Assembly: GCA_041688815.1 (NCBI GenBank)
Contig: JBDNHK010000007.1
Location: 1 to 64,000 of the forward strand
Origin: Rhabdothermincola_A sp041688815
GTDB lineage: Bacteria; Actinomycetota; Acidimicrobiia; Acidimicrobiales; Acidimicrobilacustridaceae
Direction: 5' to 3'
Length of the DNA: 64,000 nt
Part shown: one piece after another, positions 8,899-17,024 of the stretch
Numbering within the stretch: position 1 is the stretch's first letter
Layout: each line of letters begins with the position of its first letter
The notes under the pieces: generated by a model
Told to the model about the DNA's origin: nothing
Database searches by the model: none
Seen by the model: the letters and a program-made list of their open reading frames with translations, nothing else
Position numbers and translations under genes: made by a program

Positions 8899-9567
8899 TC
8901 AGCCGAAGGGTTGGCTCTCCACCGTCAGGGCCTCGCGCAGTCGGGCGAGGTACTCCCGGCGGGGGATCCCCACCGCACCGAGGGTGGTGAGGTGGGGGGT
9001 GAGCCACTGCACGTCGAGCAGGACCACGCCGATGTCCCGCAGGCGTTCGACGAGCGAGACCAGAGCGACCTTTGAGGCGTCGGTGGCGTGGTGGAACATC
9101 GATTCGCCGGCGAACAATCCTGCGATGTGGACGCCGTACAGCCCCCCGACCAGTCGGCCTCTTTCGTCCCAGGTCTCGATCGAGTGGGCCCAACCCAGCT
9201 CGTGCAATTGCCGGTAGGCCCGGCGGATGTCCGGAGAGATCCATGCGCCATCGCGTCTCGGGTCGGAACACTCCGAGATCATGTCGTCGAAGGCGGTATC
9301 GACGCGTACCTCGTAGCGTCGGCACGAGCGGCGCAGCGATCGCGACACCACCAGCGCGTCGAGCGGGATGACGCCCCGGGGGTCGGGTGACCACCAGGCC
9401 ATCCCCCGGCGCCGCGAGAGCGGCATCGGGAACAGCCCCGTCCGGTAGGCGGCCAGCAGCGTGCCCGGCTCGAGGTCGGCGCCCAACCCGACCAGATCGT
9501 CGGGACTGGTGCCCGGCGCGCCTGGCTCGGGAAACTCCCAGGGCGATGCGGGCGGCTCGACGGGCAC
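8899..9567 (-). CDS. aat: leucyl/phenylalanyl-tRNA--protein transferase
   Basis: 222 residues starting at GTG 9567 (MPVEPPASPWEFPEP). All Aat blocks are present: LVGLGADLEPGTLLAAYRTG with GLFP, WWSPDPRGVIPLD, WISPDIRRAYRQLHELG.AHS, GGLYGVHIAG.FAGESMF and ALVSLVERL. The enzyme transfers Leu or Phe from tRNA to N-terminal Lys/Arg of proteins, marking them for ClpS/ClpAP degradation (N-degron pathway). The length is normal. It lies just downstream of the dehydrogenase gene (29-bp gap) and may be co-transcribed. Confidence 0.93.
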   Translation of the reverse strand: MPVEPPASPWEFPEPGAPGTSPDDLVGLGADLEPGTLLAAYRTGLFPMPLSRRRGMAWWSPDPRGVIPLDALVVSRSLRRSCRRYEVRVDTAFDDMISECSDPRRDGAWISPDIRRAYRQLHELGWAHSIETWDERGRLVGGLYGVHIAGLFAGESMFHHATDASKVALVSLVERLRDIGVVLLDVQWLTPHLTTLGAVGIPRREYLARLREALTVESQPFG

Positions 9568-9595
9568 GCCGCCCGTTCTACCGCCCCGCCGGCGG

Positions 9596-10450
9596 TTACT
9601 TGGCGTAGTCGTAGAAGCCGAGTCCGGACTTGCGACCGAGGTGGCCGGCCGTGACCATGCGGCGCAGGAGCGGCATCGCGGCGTAGTTGGGGTCGCGGAA
9701 CTCCTCGTAGAGGGCATCGAGGATGGCCAGCGAGGTGTCGAGACCAACGAGGTCGAGCAGGGCCAGTGGGCCCATCGGGAAGTTGCAGCCGCCCTTCATG
9801 GCGGTGTCGATGTCGTTGCGACCGGCGGTGCCGTTCTCGAGCATCCGCACGGCGTTGTTGAGGTAGGGGAAGAGCAGAGCGTTGACGATGAACCCGGCGC
9901 GGTCGGCCACTTCGACGGCGTTCTTCCCGCAGCGCTCGGCGAAGGAGCGAGCCTCGGCGATGGTGTCGTCGCTGGCAGTGAGGGGGCGCACGATCTCGAC
10001 GAGGCTCATGGCCGGCGCCGGGTTGAAGAAGTGCACGCCGCACACGCGGTCGGCCCGGCCCGTCTCCATGGCCATCTCGACCACGGGCAGGGTGGAGGTG
10101 TTGGTGGCGAGGATGGCGCCGGGCTTCACGATTCCGTCGAGCTCGCGGAAGAGGGCCTTCTTCACGTCGAGGTTCTCGACCACGGACTCGATCACGAGGT
10201 CGCAGTCGGCCAGGGCGGCGAGGGCGTCGGTGGCGCCCACGCGGGCGAGGATGGTCTCGGCCTCGGCGGCGTCGAGGCGACCCTTGTCGACCTGGCGGGT
10301 GAGGGACTTCGCCAGCGAAGCCACCATCGCATCGGCTGACTCCTGCTTGCGGCTGCGCAGGACCACCTCGATGCCGGCCTTGGCCGCCACCTCGGCGATG
10401 CCCGAACCCATGATCCCGGAACCGATGATCCCGATGCGCGTGATGGTCAT
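9596..10450 (-). CDS. 3-hydroxybutyryl-CoA / 3-hydroxyacyl-CoA dehydrogenase
   Basis: 284 residues. The start ATG at 10450 (MTITRIGIIGSGIMGSGIAE) is preceded by a GAAGGGG ribosome-binding site. The N-terminal Rossmann fold has GSGIMGSG, the middle holds the catalytic dyad region (GVHFFNPAP with its His), and the C-terminal dimerisation domain has GFIVNALLFPYLNNAVRMLENG and GLGFYDYAK at the end. It oxidises (S)-3-hydroxybutyryl-CoA to acetoacetyl-CoA, or runs in reverse, with NAD(P). This fits the short-chain acyl-CoA genes upstream. Confidence 0.92.
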   Translation of the reverse strand: MTITRIGIIGSGIMGSGIAEVAAKAGIEVVLRSRKQESADAMVASLAKSLTRQVDKGRLDAAEAETILARVGATDALAALADCDLVIESVVENLDVKKALFRELDGIVKPGAILATNTSTLPVVEMAMETGRADRVCGVHFFNPAPAMSLVEIVRPLTASDDTIAEARSFAERCGKNAVEVADRAGFIVNALLFPYLNNAVRMLENGTAGRNDIDTAMKGGCNFPMGPLALLDLVGLDTSLAILDALYEEFRDPNYAAMPLLRRMVTAGHLGRKSGLGFYDYAK

Positions 10451-10570
10451 GTCGGTGAACCCCTTCGCAGATGCGGGCGCCATCGCCCGCCTGGCCCGAT
10501 GTTACCGATCGGTAGCTTCCGCGTTCCAATGCCTGGCTGGGCGGCGCCCGAGGCGTTCGGCCGCGGTGGT

Positions 10571-10576
10571 TAGCGT
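10571..10576 (+). promoter_or_regulatory. -10 element (TAGCGT) for leaderless S51-like gene
   Basis: TAGCGT ends 6 nt before the GTG at 10583. There is no Shine-Dalgarno sequence, and the same TANNNT-to-start spacing recurs at many genes of this window. Confidence 0.45.
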
Positions 10577-10582
10577 GAGTAG

Positions 10583-11302
10583 GTGCCCAGACCCCCCGAA
10601 CCCGATCTTCCTGCGGACCCCGGCCCCGGCCTGCTGGCTCTCGTGGGCGGGGGCGAGTTCTGCGAGGGCTGTGAGTTCGACGCCGACTTCCTGGTGGCCT
10701 CGGGGGCGACCGAGGTCGCCCTCCTGGCCACCGGCTTCGCCTATGAGAACCCGCAACGCGCGGTGGAGCAGGCCACCGGGTGGTTCGCCGCCCTCGGCGC
10801 CTCGGTGCGGGAGGTGCCCGTGTACGGACGGGCCGACGCGCTCGTCGCCGAGCACGTCGATGCGATCGCATCTTCCCGTTTCGTCTATCTCGTCGGCACG
10901 TCGCCGATGCACATGGTCTCGGTGCTGAAGGGGACGCCGCTCCTCGAGGCACTCGTCGCTGCGTGGCACGGAGGGGCGGTGCTGGTGGGTAGCGGCGCCG
11001 GCGCCGACGTGCTCTGCGACCCCATGGTCGACACCCGGGGTGGGGCCTTCACCGTGGGCCTCGGTCTCGTGTCGGGCATGGCCGTCATCCCGCGGTCCGA
11101 CACCTGGTCGCCCGACAAGGTTCGTCGTACCGCCGAGCTGGCCCCCGACGACCTGGTGGTCGTCAGCCTTCCCGAACGCAGCGGCATCGTGCGCGATCCC
11201 GACGGCACATGGCGTACTGTCGGCGGCGGTCTCGTCACGGTCCACCACGGCCCCGGTCACGCCACCCTCGAGGACCTGGGTGGAATAGTTGGCACCAAAT
11301 GA
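10583..11302 (+). CDS. peptidase S51 / cyanophycinase-like protein lacking the nucleophile serine
   Basis: 239 residues with the class-I glutamine-amidotransferase-like fold of the S51 family: LALVGGGEF at the N-terminus, YLVGTSPMHMVSVLKGT in the middle, then VGSGAGADVLCDPMVD, GGAFTVGLGL and a C-terminal beta-rich part. In active members the turn reads (G/S)SAGA with the nucleophilic serine. Here it reads GAGA, so glycine replaces the serine. It is therefore predicted to be a non-peptidase binding protein, though a shifted nucleophile is possible. Monocistronic from a leaderless promoter. The substrate is unknown. Confidence 0.72.
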   Translation: MPRPPEPDLPADPGPGLLALVGGGEFCEGCEFDADFLVASGATEVALLATGFAYENPQRAVEQATGWFAALGASVREVPVYGRADALVAEHVDAIASSRFVYLVGTSPMHMVSVLKGTPLLEALVAAWHGGAVLVGSGAGADVLCDPMVDTRGGAFTVGLGLVSGMAVIPRSDTWSPDKVRRTAELAPDDLVVVSLPERSGIVRDPDGTWRTVGGGLVTVHHGPGHATLEDLGGIVGTK

Positions 11303-11338
11303 GGTTCAAGGGGGGGATCACCTCCCGAAAGGACCCCC

Positions 11339-11557
11339 GTGCTCACCTTCCCGCCCTCATTGCGCCGCCGGCTTCCGTTCCTGGTCGCCGGCTTTTGTTC
11401 GTTCCTCTTCTCCGTCTTTCTCTACTTCGTCGCCGACGACAAGATGGCTGGCATCTTCGTCGGGCTCTGGGTCCCGTCGATCCACTCCCTCGGCACTCTT
11501 CTCCTGGCTCCTGTCGAGGAGCCCGCTCCCCGGGCGAGGGTCGAGGCCCCGAAATGA
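11339..11557 (+). CDS. small two-helix membrane protein (72 aa)
   Basis: Starts at GTG 11339 (MLTFPPSLRRRLPFL) behind an AAAGGA ribosome-binding site. Two hydrophobic segments (residues about 12-30 and 36-57) surround VADDKMAG, and the tail is Pro/Arg-rich. No family is recognised. It overlaps the next small gene by 4 bp (ATGA), so the two are probably translated together and may form one membrane assembly. Confidence 0.6.
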   Translation: MLTFPPSLRRRLPFLVAGFCSFLFSVFLYFVADDKMAGIFVGLWVPSIHSLGTLLLAPVEEPAPRARVEAPK

Positions 11558-11769
11558 GCGAACTCGTCATCTTCATCATCGGGGCGCTGATCTTCGCGGT
11601 CACGGTCTACGGCACCGTGATGGCCGGCGGCCTCGCGCTCACCCGCGCCGAGGAGAATGCCCTCGATCCCAGCGAAGGCGGAGAACCGATTGGCCCGGTC
11701 GCTCTCATCCCGCCCGCCGGCCTGAACCCGATCGTCGACGGGGCGGAAACCAAGCCCACCTCGAGCTGA
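11554..11769 (+). CDS. small single-helix membrane protein (71 aa)
   Basis: The ATG overlaps the stop of the preceding membrane protein. The N-terminus is one hydrophobic helix (LVIFIIGALIFAVTVYGTVMAGG), followed by a soluble Pro/Gly-rich tail ending ETKPTSS. The family is unknown. The topology (N-in helix, C-terminal cytoplasmic or periplasmic tail) cannot be fixed from sequence. The tight coupling is the main evidence that it is real. Confidence 0.6.
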   Translation: MSELVIFIIGALIFAVTVYGTVMAGGLALTRAEENALDPSEGGEPIGPVALIPPAGLNPIVDGAETKPTSS

Positions 11770-11782
11770 GCGGCGGGAAACG

Positions 11783-12634
11783 TCAGCTCTCGGTGATCTT
11801 GATCGACTGGATCGCGACGGCCGGTTGGGGAACGCCGCCGAGCCCGCCACCGGTGGGGTTGGGCACGGCCGAGGCCAGCATCTGTGCCACCAGGTCGGTG
11901 CCGTTCTGATCGGTGGTGCCGAACACCACGTAGGTGCCTTGAGCGTCGAGGCTCGACACCGCCGGTCCACCGGTCAGGAAGAACTGGGCGCCCGACGAGT
12001 TGGGCTGCGACGTGCGGGCCATCACGAGTTGCCCGGTGGCGTAGGTGAACTTCCCGCCCTCGTCGGGGATGGTGTACCCCGGCCCGGGATCGCTCGGGCT
12101 GTTGGTGTTGGGGGCCCCGCCCTGCACGATGTCGATGCTCTGGTCGGCTCGGAAGATGGCGCTGCCGTCGTAATACCTGTAGCGGGCCAGCACCACGAAG
12201 TTGTTGGTCGTGTCGGGGGTCTTGATGGTGTCGAGGGTGACGGTGATCGGGCCGGCCGATGTCTCGAACGTGGCCGTGTAGGCCTTGGTCGTGTCGATGC
12301 ACATCGGCGGTGCCCCGGCGAACGTTGTGGTGCGCTCGGCCGACCCGTCGGTGGCCGGGCAGGGTGTGGCGCCGGTGATGGTGGCCCCCGGGGCCGGCGG
12401 CGGCGGCACGAGCGGGTTCGCCGTCGTCGTGGATGTGGACGTGGACGCGGTGCCCGACGAGTCGTTGCGGTTGCCCAGGAACACGACGACGAGCCCGATC
12501 ACGCCGACCACGACGGCGATGCCCAGAACCAGGGCTACTCGCGACCGGCGATCGGCCGAGGCCTGTTGGGCACGGGTGGCGGATACTCGGGCGTCGCGAC
12601 CCGCTTTCTGTCGTTCTCGTTTCTCGGTTCCCAT
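11783..12634 (-). CDS. membrane-anchored cyclophilin-type peptidyl-prolyl isomerase
   Basis: 283 residues: a charged cytoplasmic N-terminus, one transmembrane helix (residues about 32-54), a Ser/Thr linker, then a cyclophilin domain (from about residue 115). The domain keeps the FR of the catalytic arginine strand, QGGAP, SSGAQFFLT with the Gln-Phe pair, and YVVFG. It should catalyse proline isomerisation of exported proteins at the outer face of the membrane. An acgcta box (TAGCGT on the coding strand) 9 nt before the ATG suggests a leaderless mRNA. A diverged paralog lies directly upstream. Confidence 0.88.
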   Translation of the reverse strand: MGTEKRERQKAGRDARVSATRAQQASADRRSRVALVLGIAVVVGVIGLVVVFLGNRNDSSGTASTSTSTTTANPLVPPPPAPGATITGATPCPATDGSAERTTTFAGAPPMCIDTTKAYTATFETSAGPITVTLDTIKTPDTTNNFVVLARYRYYDGSAIFRADQSIDIVQGGAPNTNSPSDPGPGYTIPDEGGKFTYATGQLVMARTSQPNSSGAQFFLTGGPAVSSLDAQGTYVVFGTTDQNGTDLVAQMLASAVPNPTGGGLGGVPQPAVAIQSIKITES

Positions 12635-12643
12635 CGGCCGCGA

Positions 12644-12649
12644 ACGCTA
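12644..12649 (-). promoter_or_regulatory. -10 element (TAGCGT) for the cyclophilin gene
   Basis: On the minus strand TAGCGT ends 9 nt before the ATG at 12634. No ribosome-binding site is visible. Confidence 0.4.
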
Positions 12650-12717
12650 CCGCGGCGAGCCGAGTGCTCGCGACGCGGCCCCGGCGATGGGGGTCACCGG
12701 CCGATGGATGGAGGCGG

Positions 12718-13590
12718 TCAAGGGATCGGCACGCCCGGTGTCACGGTGACCGAGTCGATGCGCACCGGTCGGGCCGGCAACCCGTCGCGACTGCCGAGGC
12801 GGTCGATGGCGACGAGGGTCGATGCGCCGTCGAGCAGGATTCCGAACGAGCTGACGCCCTGGTCGATGGTCGGTGCGTTCTCGAACGTGGCCACCAGGAA
12901 GGCACCGCGATCGGGGCCCGACAGAGGGTTTTCGCCGATCATGGCGATGGTGCCGGCGGTGAAGATCTGCCCCGCGACCGGCGCCTCGTTCGGGATCTCG
13001 AACCCGGTGGGTGCGGCTCCGTCGGCGAAGCGTCCACCAGCTTCGAACCAAGCGGTCGGCTCGATCCGCCGGATCGGCTGACCGTCGTAGTACCCGTAGG
13101 TGGCGAGGACCACGAAGGCGTTCGTCGATTGCGGGGCCGACCTCGGATTGAGCTGGAAGGTCAGCGGGCCCGCCGTCGTGTTCACCACGGCCCGGTAGAA
13201 CCGACCAGTGTCGATGCACATCGGTGGCGCCTCGGCGAACGACGTGGTGCGTTCGGCCGAACCGTCGGTGGGCGGGCACGGCGTGGGGCCGGTGAGGGTG
13301 GCACCGGCGGCGGCCGGGACCGGTTCGACGCCCGTGGCCGGGTAGTCGTTCCCGGCGGGCAGGGTGGAGCCGGTCGTGGTCGGGGGCCGGGTGCTGGAGG
13401 TGGTCGCCGACGACGTTGTGGTGCCGCGGGTGGCGGCGATGCCGGCGCCGACGGTGGAGAGCAACACGATCAGGGCGATGGCTCCGGCCAGGATCCGCTT
13501 CTTGCGGTCACCGGCCCGACGGCGTTGCCCGGCGGCCACGTTCTCGCGGCGGCGGTCGTCTTCTCGTTGGCGTCGACTGGGTTGGGGCAT
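12718..13590 (-). CDS. degenerate cyclophilin paralog, membrane-anchored
   Basis: 290 residues with the same layout as the neighbour: a basic N-terminus, a membrane helix (residues about 32-54), a Thr/Ser-rich linker, and a shared stretch CP.TDGSAERTT.FA.APPMCIDT. The cyclophilin core is recognisable (TTAGPLTFQL, FVVLATYGYYDGQPI), but the active-site segment SSGAQFF is replaced by DRGAFLVAT, so the catalytic Gln is gone. It probably binds rather than isomerises, or serves as an anchor for the active paralog. A TACGGT box lies 9 nt upstream of the ATG. Confidence 0.78.
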   Translation of the reverse strand: MPQPSRRQREDDRRRENVAAGQRRRAGDRKKRILAGAIALIVLLSTVGAGIAATRGTTTSSATTSSTRPPTTTGSTLPAGNDYPATGVEPVPAAAGATLTGPTPCPPTDGSAERTTSFAEAPPMCIDTGRFYRAVVNTTAGPLTFQLNPRSAPQSTNAFVVLATYGYYDGQPIRRIEPTAWFEAGGRFADGAAPTGFEIPNEAPVAGQIFTAGTIAMIGENPLSGPDRGAFLVATFENAPTIDQGVSSFGILLDGASTLVAIDRLGSRDGLPARPVRIDSVTVTPGVPIP

Positions 13591-13599
13591 GTCCCATCG

Positions 13600-13605
13600 A
13601 CCGTA
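13600..13605 (-). promoter_or_regulatory. -10 element (TACGGT) for the degenerate cyclophilin gene
   Basis: On the minus strand TACGGT ends 9 nt before the ATG at 13590. It is divergent from the aspartate kinase promoter 40 bp away. Confidence 0.4.
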
Positions 13606-13647
13606 CTGCCCGCAACCAACCCATTCGGGGGCACCCGGCGTGCCCGA

Positions 13648-13653
13648 TAACGT
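13648..13653 (+). promoter_or_regulatory. -10 element (TAACGT) for aspartate kinase
   Basis: TAACGT ends 8 nt before the GTG at 13662, matching the leaderless pattern. This supports the GTG over in-frame starts further upstream that would run into the divergent gene. Confidence 0.45.
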
Positions 13654-13661
13654 CTGAGGTC

Positions 13662-14894
13662 GTGACTCTCCTGGTTCAGAAGTTCGGTGGCACCTCCGTG
13701 GCCGACCCCGAGCGCATGCGCGCCGTGGCCGACCACGTGGCGCGCACCGTGCGCCGGGGCCATCAGGTCGTGGTGGTCATCTCGGCCATGGGCAAGGAGA
13801 CCGACGAGCTGCTGCGCCTGGCCCGCGAGGTGTCCGACACCCGGCCGGGTCGCGAGATGGACATGCTCGTGACCGCCGGCGAGCGCAAGGCCACCGCCCT
13901 TCTGTGCATGGCGGTCAACGGTCAGGGCGTCCCCGCCGAATCGTTCACGGGCTCGCAGGCGGGTTTCCTCACCGACACCACCCACACCAACGCCAAGATC
14001 CTGGCCGTGCGCCCCGGTCGCATCCGCGCCGCGCTGGCCGCGGGGCGGGTGGCCGTGGTGGGCGGCGCCCAGGGCCAGAGCACCGACAACGACGTCACGT
14101 TCCTCGGGCGGGGGGGCTCCGACACCACGGCGGTGGCGCTGGCTCACGCCCTCGGCGCCGAGTCGTGCGAGCTCTACACCGACGTCTCGGGGGTGTTCAC
14201 CAGCGACCCTCGGGTGGTGCCCGATGCGCGCAAGATGGAACGGATCAGCTTCGACGAGCTGCTCGAGATGACCGCCAACGGTTGCCCGAAGCCGGCCATG
14301 CGGTCGGTGGAATACGCCCGCACCCACGGCGTCGACCTGCACGTGCGGTCGGCATTCAGCTGGGAGGCTGGCACGCTCGTCACCAGGGAGGACGACAACA
14401 TGGAACAAGCCATCATCTCCGCGGTGGTGCACGACGCCGACGATGCCAAGGTCACGATCTCCGGGGTGGCCGACCGTCCGGGCATCGCCGGGCTCACGTT
14501 CCGGGCCCTCGCCGACCGTGACATCGACGTCGACATGATCGTGCAGAACACCTCCGACCACGGGGTCACCGACATCTCCTTCACCGTCCCGCGCGGCGAC
14601 CTCGATGCCGCCGTGGCCGTCTGCGAGGGCGTCTCGGGTTCCATCGGAGCGGCTGCCGTCGCCGCCGACCCCGACATCGCCAGGGTGTCGGTCATCGGGG
14701 CCGGCATGAGGTCGCACCCCGGCGTGGCCGCCACCGTCTTCGAGACCCTGGCCGCGCACGGCATCAACATCGAGATGATCGCCACCTCGGCCATCCGGGT
14801 GAGCTGTGTGGTGCGCGAGAGCCAGGTCGAGCAGGCCGTGATGGTGCTCCACGACGCCTTTGCCTTGGGCGACGGCCCGGCGTTGGTGGACTGA
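13662..14894 (+). CDS. lysC: aspartate kinase
   Basis: 410 residues from GTG 13662 (MTLLVQKFGGTSVAD). The kinase domain has KFGGTS, the catalytic region VTAGER, GRGGSDTTAVALA and YTDVSGVFTSDPR. Two C-terminal ACT domains follow (from about residue 260: TISGVADRPGIAG and VSVIGAGMRSHPGVAATVFETL). It phosphorylates aspartate at the head of Lys/Thr/Met and diaminopimelate synthesis, and the ACT pair binds feedback amino acids. It is followed 50 bp later by asd, the second enzyme of the pathway. Confidence 0.95.
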   Translation: MTLLVQKFGGTSVADPERMRAVADHVARTVRRGHQVVVVISAMGKETDELLRLAREVSDTRPGREMDMLVTAGERKATALLCMAVNGQGVPAESFTGSQAGFLTDTTHTNAKILAVRPGRIRAALAAGRVAVVGGAQGQSTDNDVTFLGRGGSDTTAVALAHALGAESCELYTDVSGVFTSDPRVVPDARKMERISFDELLEMTANGCPKPAMRSVEYARTHGVDLHVRSAFSWEAGTLVTREDDNMEQAIISAVVHDADDAKVTISGVADRPGIAGLTFRALADRDIDVDMIVQNTSDHGVTDISFTVPRGDLDAAVAVCEGVSGSIGAAAVAADPDIARVSVIGAGMRSHPGVAATVFETLAAHGINIEMIATSAIRVSCVVRESQVEQAVMVLHDAFALGDGPALVD

Positions 14895-14929
14895 GCGAAA
14901 CCCGCGGGCGGGTCGGGCCGGGTCACCGT

Positions 14930-14935
14930 TAGGGT
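14930..14935 (+). promoter_or_regulatory. -10 element (TAGGGT) for asd
   Basis: TAGGGT ends 9 nt before the ATG at 14945, so asd may also be expressed from its own leaderless promoter in addition to read-through from lysC. Confidence 0.35.
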
Positions 14936-14944
14936 TCTCGCCTC

Positions 14945-15973
14945 ATGCGTATCGGGATCGTCGGGGCCACAGGGCAGGTGGGCCGTGTCATGCGGTCGAT
15001 CCTCGCCGAGCGTCAGTTCCCGGTGTCCGAGCTGCGCCTGTTCGCCTCCGAGCGCTCCGCCGGCCGGCGTCTTCCATGGGGTGACGGCGAGCTCGTGGTC
15101 GAGGATGCCGCCGTCGCCGACTACGCCGGGCTCGACATCGTGCTGTTCTCGGCTGGCGGCGCTTCGTCTCGTGCCCTGGCCCCGGCGGTGGCCGCCACCG
15201 GCGCCGTGGTGATCGACAACTCGTCGGCGTGGCGCATGGACCCCGATGTGCCTCTCGTGGTGCCCGAAGTGAACGCCTCGGCCCTCGACTCGATCCCCAA
15301 GAACATCGTGGCCAACCCCAACTGCACGACCATGGTGGCCATGCCGGTGCTCAAGCCGCTCGACACCGAGGCCGGCCTGGTGGGCCTGGTGGTGAGCACC
15401 TACCAAGCGGTCTCGGGCGCCGGCCTCTCGGGCACGGCCGAGCTCGACGACCAGATCCGCAAGATCGGCGACGGTGCACCGGCGCTGGCCATGTCGGGCA
15501 CGGCGGTCGACTACCCGACCACCAACATGTTCGTGGCGCCCATCGCCTTCAACGTGATCCCGTTCGCCGGCAGCCTGGTCGACGACGGGCTCGGCGAGAC
15601 CGACGAGGAGCAGAAGCTCCGCAACGAGACCCGCAAGATCCTCGGCCGGCCCGATCTGGTCGTGTCGGCCACGTGCGTTCGGGTGCCGGTGTTCACCGGG
15701 CACTCGCTGTCGATCAACGCTCGTTTCGCCCGGCCCATCACTCCCGAGACGGCCCGGCGCATCTTGTTCAAGGCGCCCGGGGTGGAGTTGGCCGAGGTCC
15801 CCACGCCCCTCAAGGCGGCAGGTGTCGACCCCACGTTCGTGGGCCGCATCCGGGTCGACGAGACGGCCGAGAACGGCCTGTCGCTGTTCCTGTCCGGCGA
15901 CAACCTGCGCAAGGGGGCCGCCCTGAACGCCGTGCAGATCGCCGAAGAACTGCTCGCCCGCCGCACCCGCTGA
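14945..15973 (+). CDS. asd: aspartate-semialdehyde dehydrogenase
   Basis: 342 residues. The N-terminal NADP fold has GATGQVGRVM. Further on come FSAGGASSRALAP and DNSSAWRMDPDVPLVVPEVN, the active-site cysteine in NPNCTTM, then QAVSGAG and a C-terminal substrate domain (VFTGHS.SINA with the catalytic His; RPVDETAENG-like end). It reduces aspartyl phosphate to the semialdehyde directly after LysC. It is complete and of normal length. Confidence 0.95.
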   Translation: MRIGIVGATGQVGRVMRSILAERQFPVSELRLFASERSAGRRLPWGDGELVVEDAAVADYAGLDIVLFSAGGASSRALAPAVAATGAVVIDNSSAWRMDPDVPLVVPEVNASALDSIPKNIVANPNCTTMVAMPVLKPLDTEAGLVGLVVSTYQAVSGAGLSGTAELDDQIRKIGDGAPALAMSGTAVDYPTTNMFVAPIAFNVIPFAGSLVDDGLGETDEEQKLRNETRKILGRPDLVVSATCVRVPVFTGHSLSINARFARPITPETARRILFKAPGVELAEVPTPLKAAGVDPTFVGRIRVDETAENGLSLFLSGDNLRKGAALNAVQIAEELLARRTR

Positions 15974-15994
15974 CCACGCCGGACCGTCGGCCGG

Positions 15995-16402
15995 TCACTC
16001 GAGCTCGACCCGTTCGACGCGCTGCCCGGTGAGCTCGGCGATGAGGTCGAAGTCCTTGTCGAGGTGGAGCACGGTGAGCCGGGCCAGCTCGGCGGTGGCC
16101 GCCACCAGCAGGTCGGGGATCGACGGTGCTCGGTGCTGGCCGCGTTCGGCGAGGGCCAACTGCACGTCGACGGAGCGTTGCTCGATGGCCGGTGTGAGGT
16201 ACTCGGTCGGCATGGAGGAGAGCGGCGGCCGAGTGAGGCTCTCGCGCAGGTCCTGTGCCGAACGGGCCGAGAAGCCGACCTCCAGGCGAGTCACGGTGGA
16301 GATACGGATCAGGCCCCGCTCGATCCGCGAGGCCCACTCCTCGGCGTCGGTGCTCTGACCGAGTCGGACCAGGGCGGACTTGTCGATGAGCCAGCCGGTC
16401 AC
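15995..16402 (-). CDS. VapC-like PIN-domain toxin (RNase)
   Basis: 135 residues. The PIN fold has acidic positions at LIDKSAL (Asp near residue 7), the central TRLEVGFSA (Glu) and the C-terminal IPDLLVAATA / HLDKDFDLIAE (Asp). The GTG start overlaps the antitoxin stop by 4 bp (GTGA). VapC toxins cleave tRNA or rRNA when freed from the antitoxin. It is complete, so the module is probably active. Confidence 0.88.
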   Translation of the reverse strand: MTGWLIDKSALVRLGQSTDAEEWASRIERGLIRISTVTRLEVGFSARSAQDLRESLTRPPLSSMPTEYLTPAIEQRSVDVQLALAERGQHRAPSIPDLLVAATAELARLTVLHLDKDFDLIAELTGQRVERVELE

Positions 16403-16620
16403 GACCAGGCGTCACCCATCACGCCCGGATCGTCGAGATCGGCGTGAACGACGGCGAAGCGATCGAGATCGGCCACGGTGATCTCGTCGTCGGGGGCGGT
16501 TCGCTCGCGATCGAGGGCGCGCCTCAGATACTCGTTGCGGGAGAGACCACGGCGTCGGGCATTGGCGTCGATCGATGCCAGGACGTCGTCGGGAACGTTG
16601 CGGATCAAGATGTCGGGCAC
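16399..16620 (-). CDS. VapB-like antitoxin, ribbon-helix-helix (FitA type)
   Basis: 73 residues starting at GTG 16620: ILIRNVPDDVLASIDANARRRGLSRNEYLRRAL is the ribbon-helix-helix DNA-binding part (residues 4-36). The acidic C-terminus (DDEITVADLDRF...) would cover the toxin. It is transcribed ahead of the PIN toxin, and the operator-like repeats lie just upstream. Confidence 0.87.
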   Translation of the reverse strand: MPDILIRNVPDDVLASIDANARRRGLSRNEYLRRALDRERTAPDDEITVADLDRFAVVHADLDDPGVMGDAWS

Positions 16621-16642
16621 GGGACCTCACTGTTCTCCGAAC

Positions 16643-16660
16643 TGATAGCAAATGATAGCA
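16643..16660 (-). promoter_or_regulatory. direct-repeat operator / promoter of the vapBC module
   Basis: Two copies of tgatagca, at 16643-16650 and 16653-16660, are spaced exactly one helical turn apart (10 bp). They start 23 bp upstream of the antitoxin GTG. On the coding strand they read GCTATCAtttGCTATCA, which also supplies a TATCAT -10 element. RHH antitoxins typically autoregulate through such repeats. Confidence 0.6.
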
Positions 16661-16672
16661 GCAGGTTTCTGC

Positions 16673-16927
16673 TCAGGTCGGCGGGTCGGTGACGTAGCGA
16701 TCGGCGGCGGCGGTGAGCGACAGGCCGAGCTGGTTGGCCAGCGAGGCCACCCAGGCCAGTACGTCGCCGAGCTCGTGGAGCTGCTCGGCCGGGGTCCCCT
16801 TGCGCACTGCTTGGGCCAGTTCGCCCACTTCTTCGCACAGCCAGGCCACCGTCGACGGGATTCCCCGCTCGGTGTCGGCCTCGCCGTAGAGGCTCGTCAT
16901 CAGGGCCTGGAACTCGTCGAGATGCAT
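16673..16927 (-). CDS. MazG-like nucleotide pyrophosphohydrolase
   Basis: 84 residues from ATG 16927 (MHLDEFQALM). This is a single MazG-type helical domain with the metal-binding ExxE...ExxD arrangement: WLCEEVGELAQAV (E-E-x-x-E) and HELGDVLAWVASLAN (E..D). Proteins of this size hydrolyse (d)NTPs to NMP and PPi for pool sanitation. It is transcribed toward the vapBC module, and its stop lies just upstream of the vapB operator. Confidence 0.85.
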   Translation of the reverse strand: MHLDEFQALMTSLYGEADTERGIPSTVAWLCEEVGELAQAVRKGTPAEQLHELGDVLAWVASLANQLGLSLTAAADRYVTDPPT

Positions 16928-17024
16928 GCAGGAACTGTCGCGCACCGGGGCGGGGCTTCGGCGGGTGCGGGTGGTCGTGGCCGTGCGCAACGGGTGAGCC
17001 CCTGTCGCGATGTCGACACGGGAA

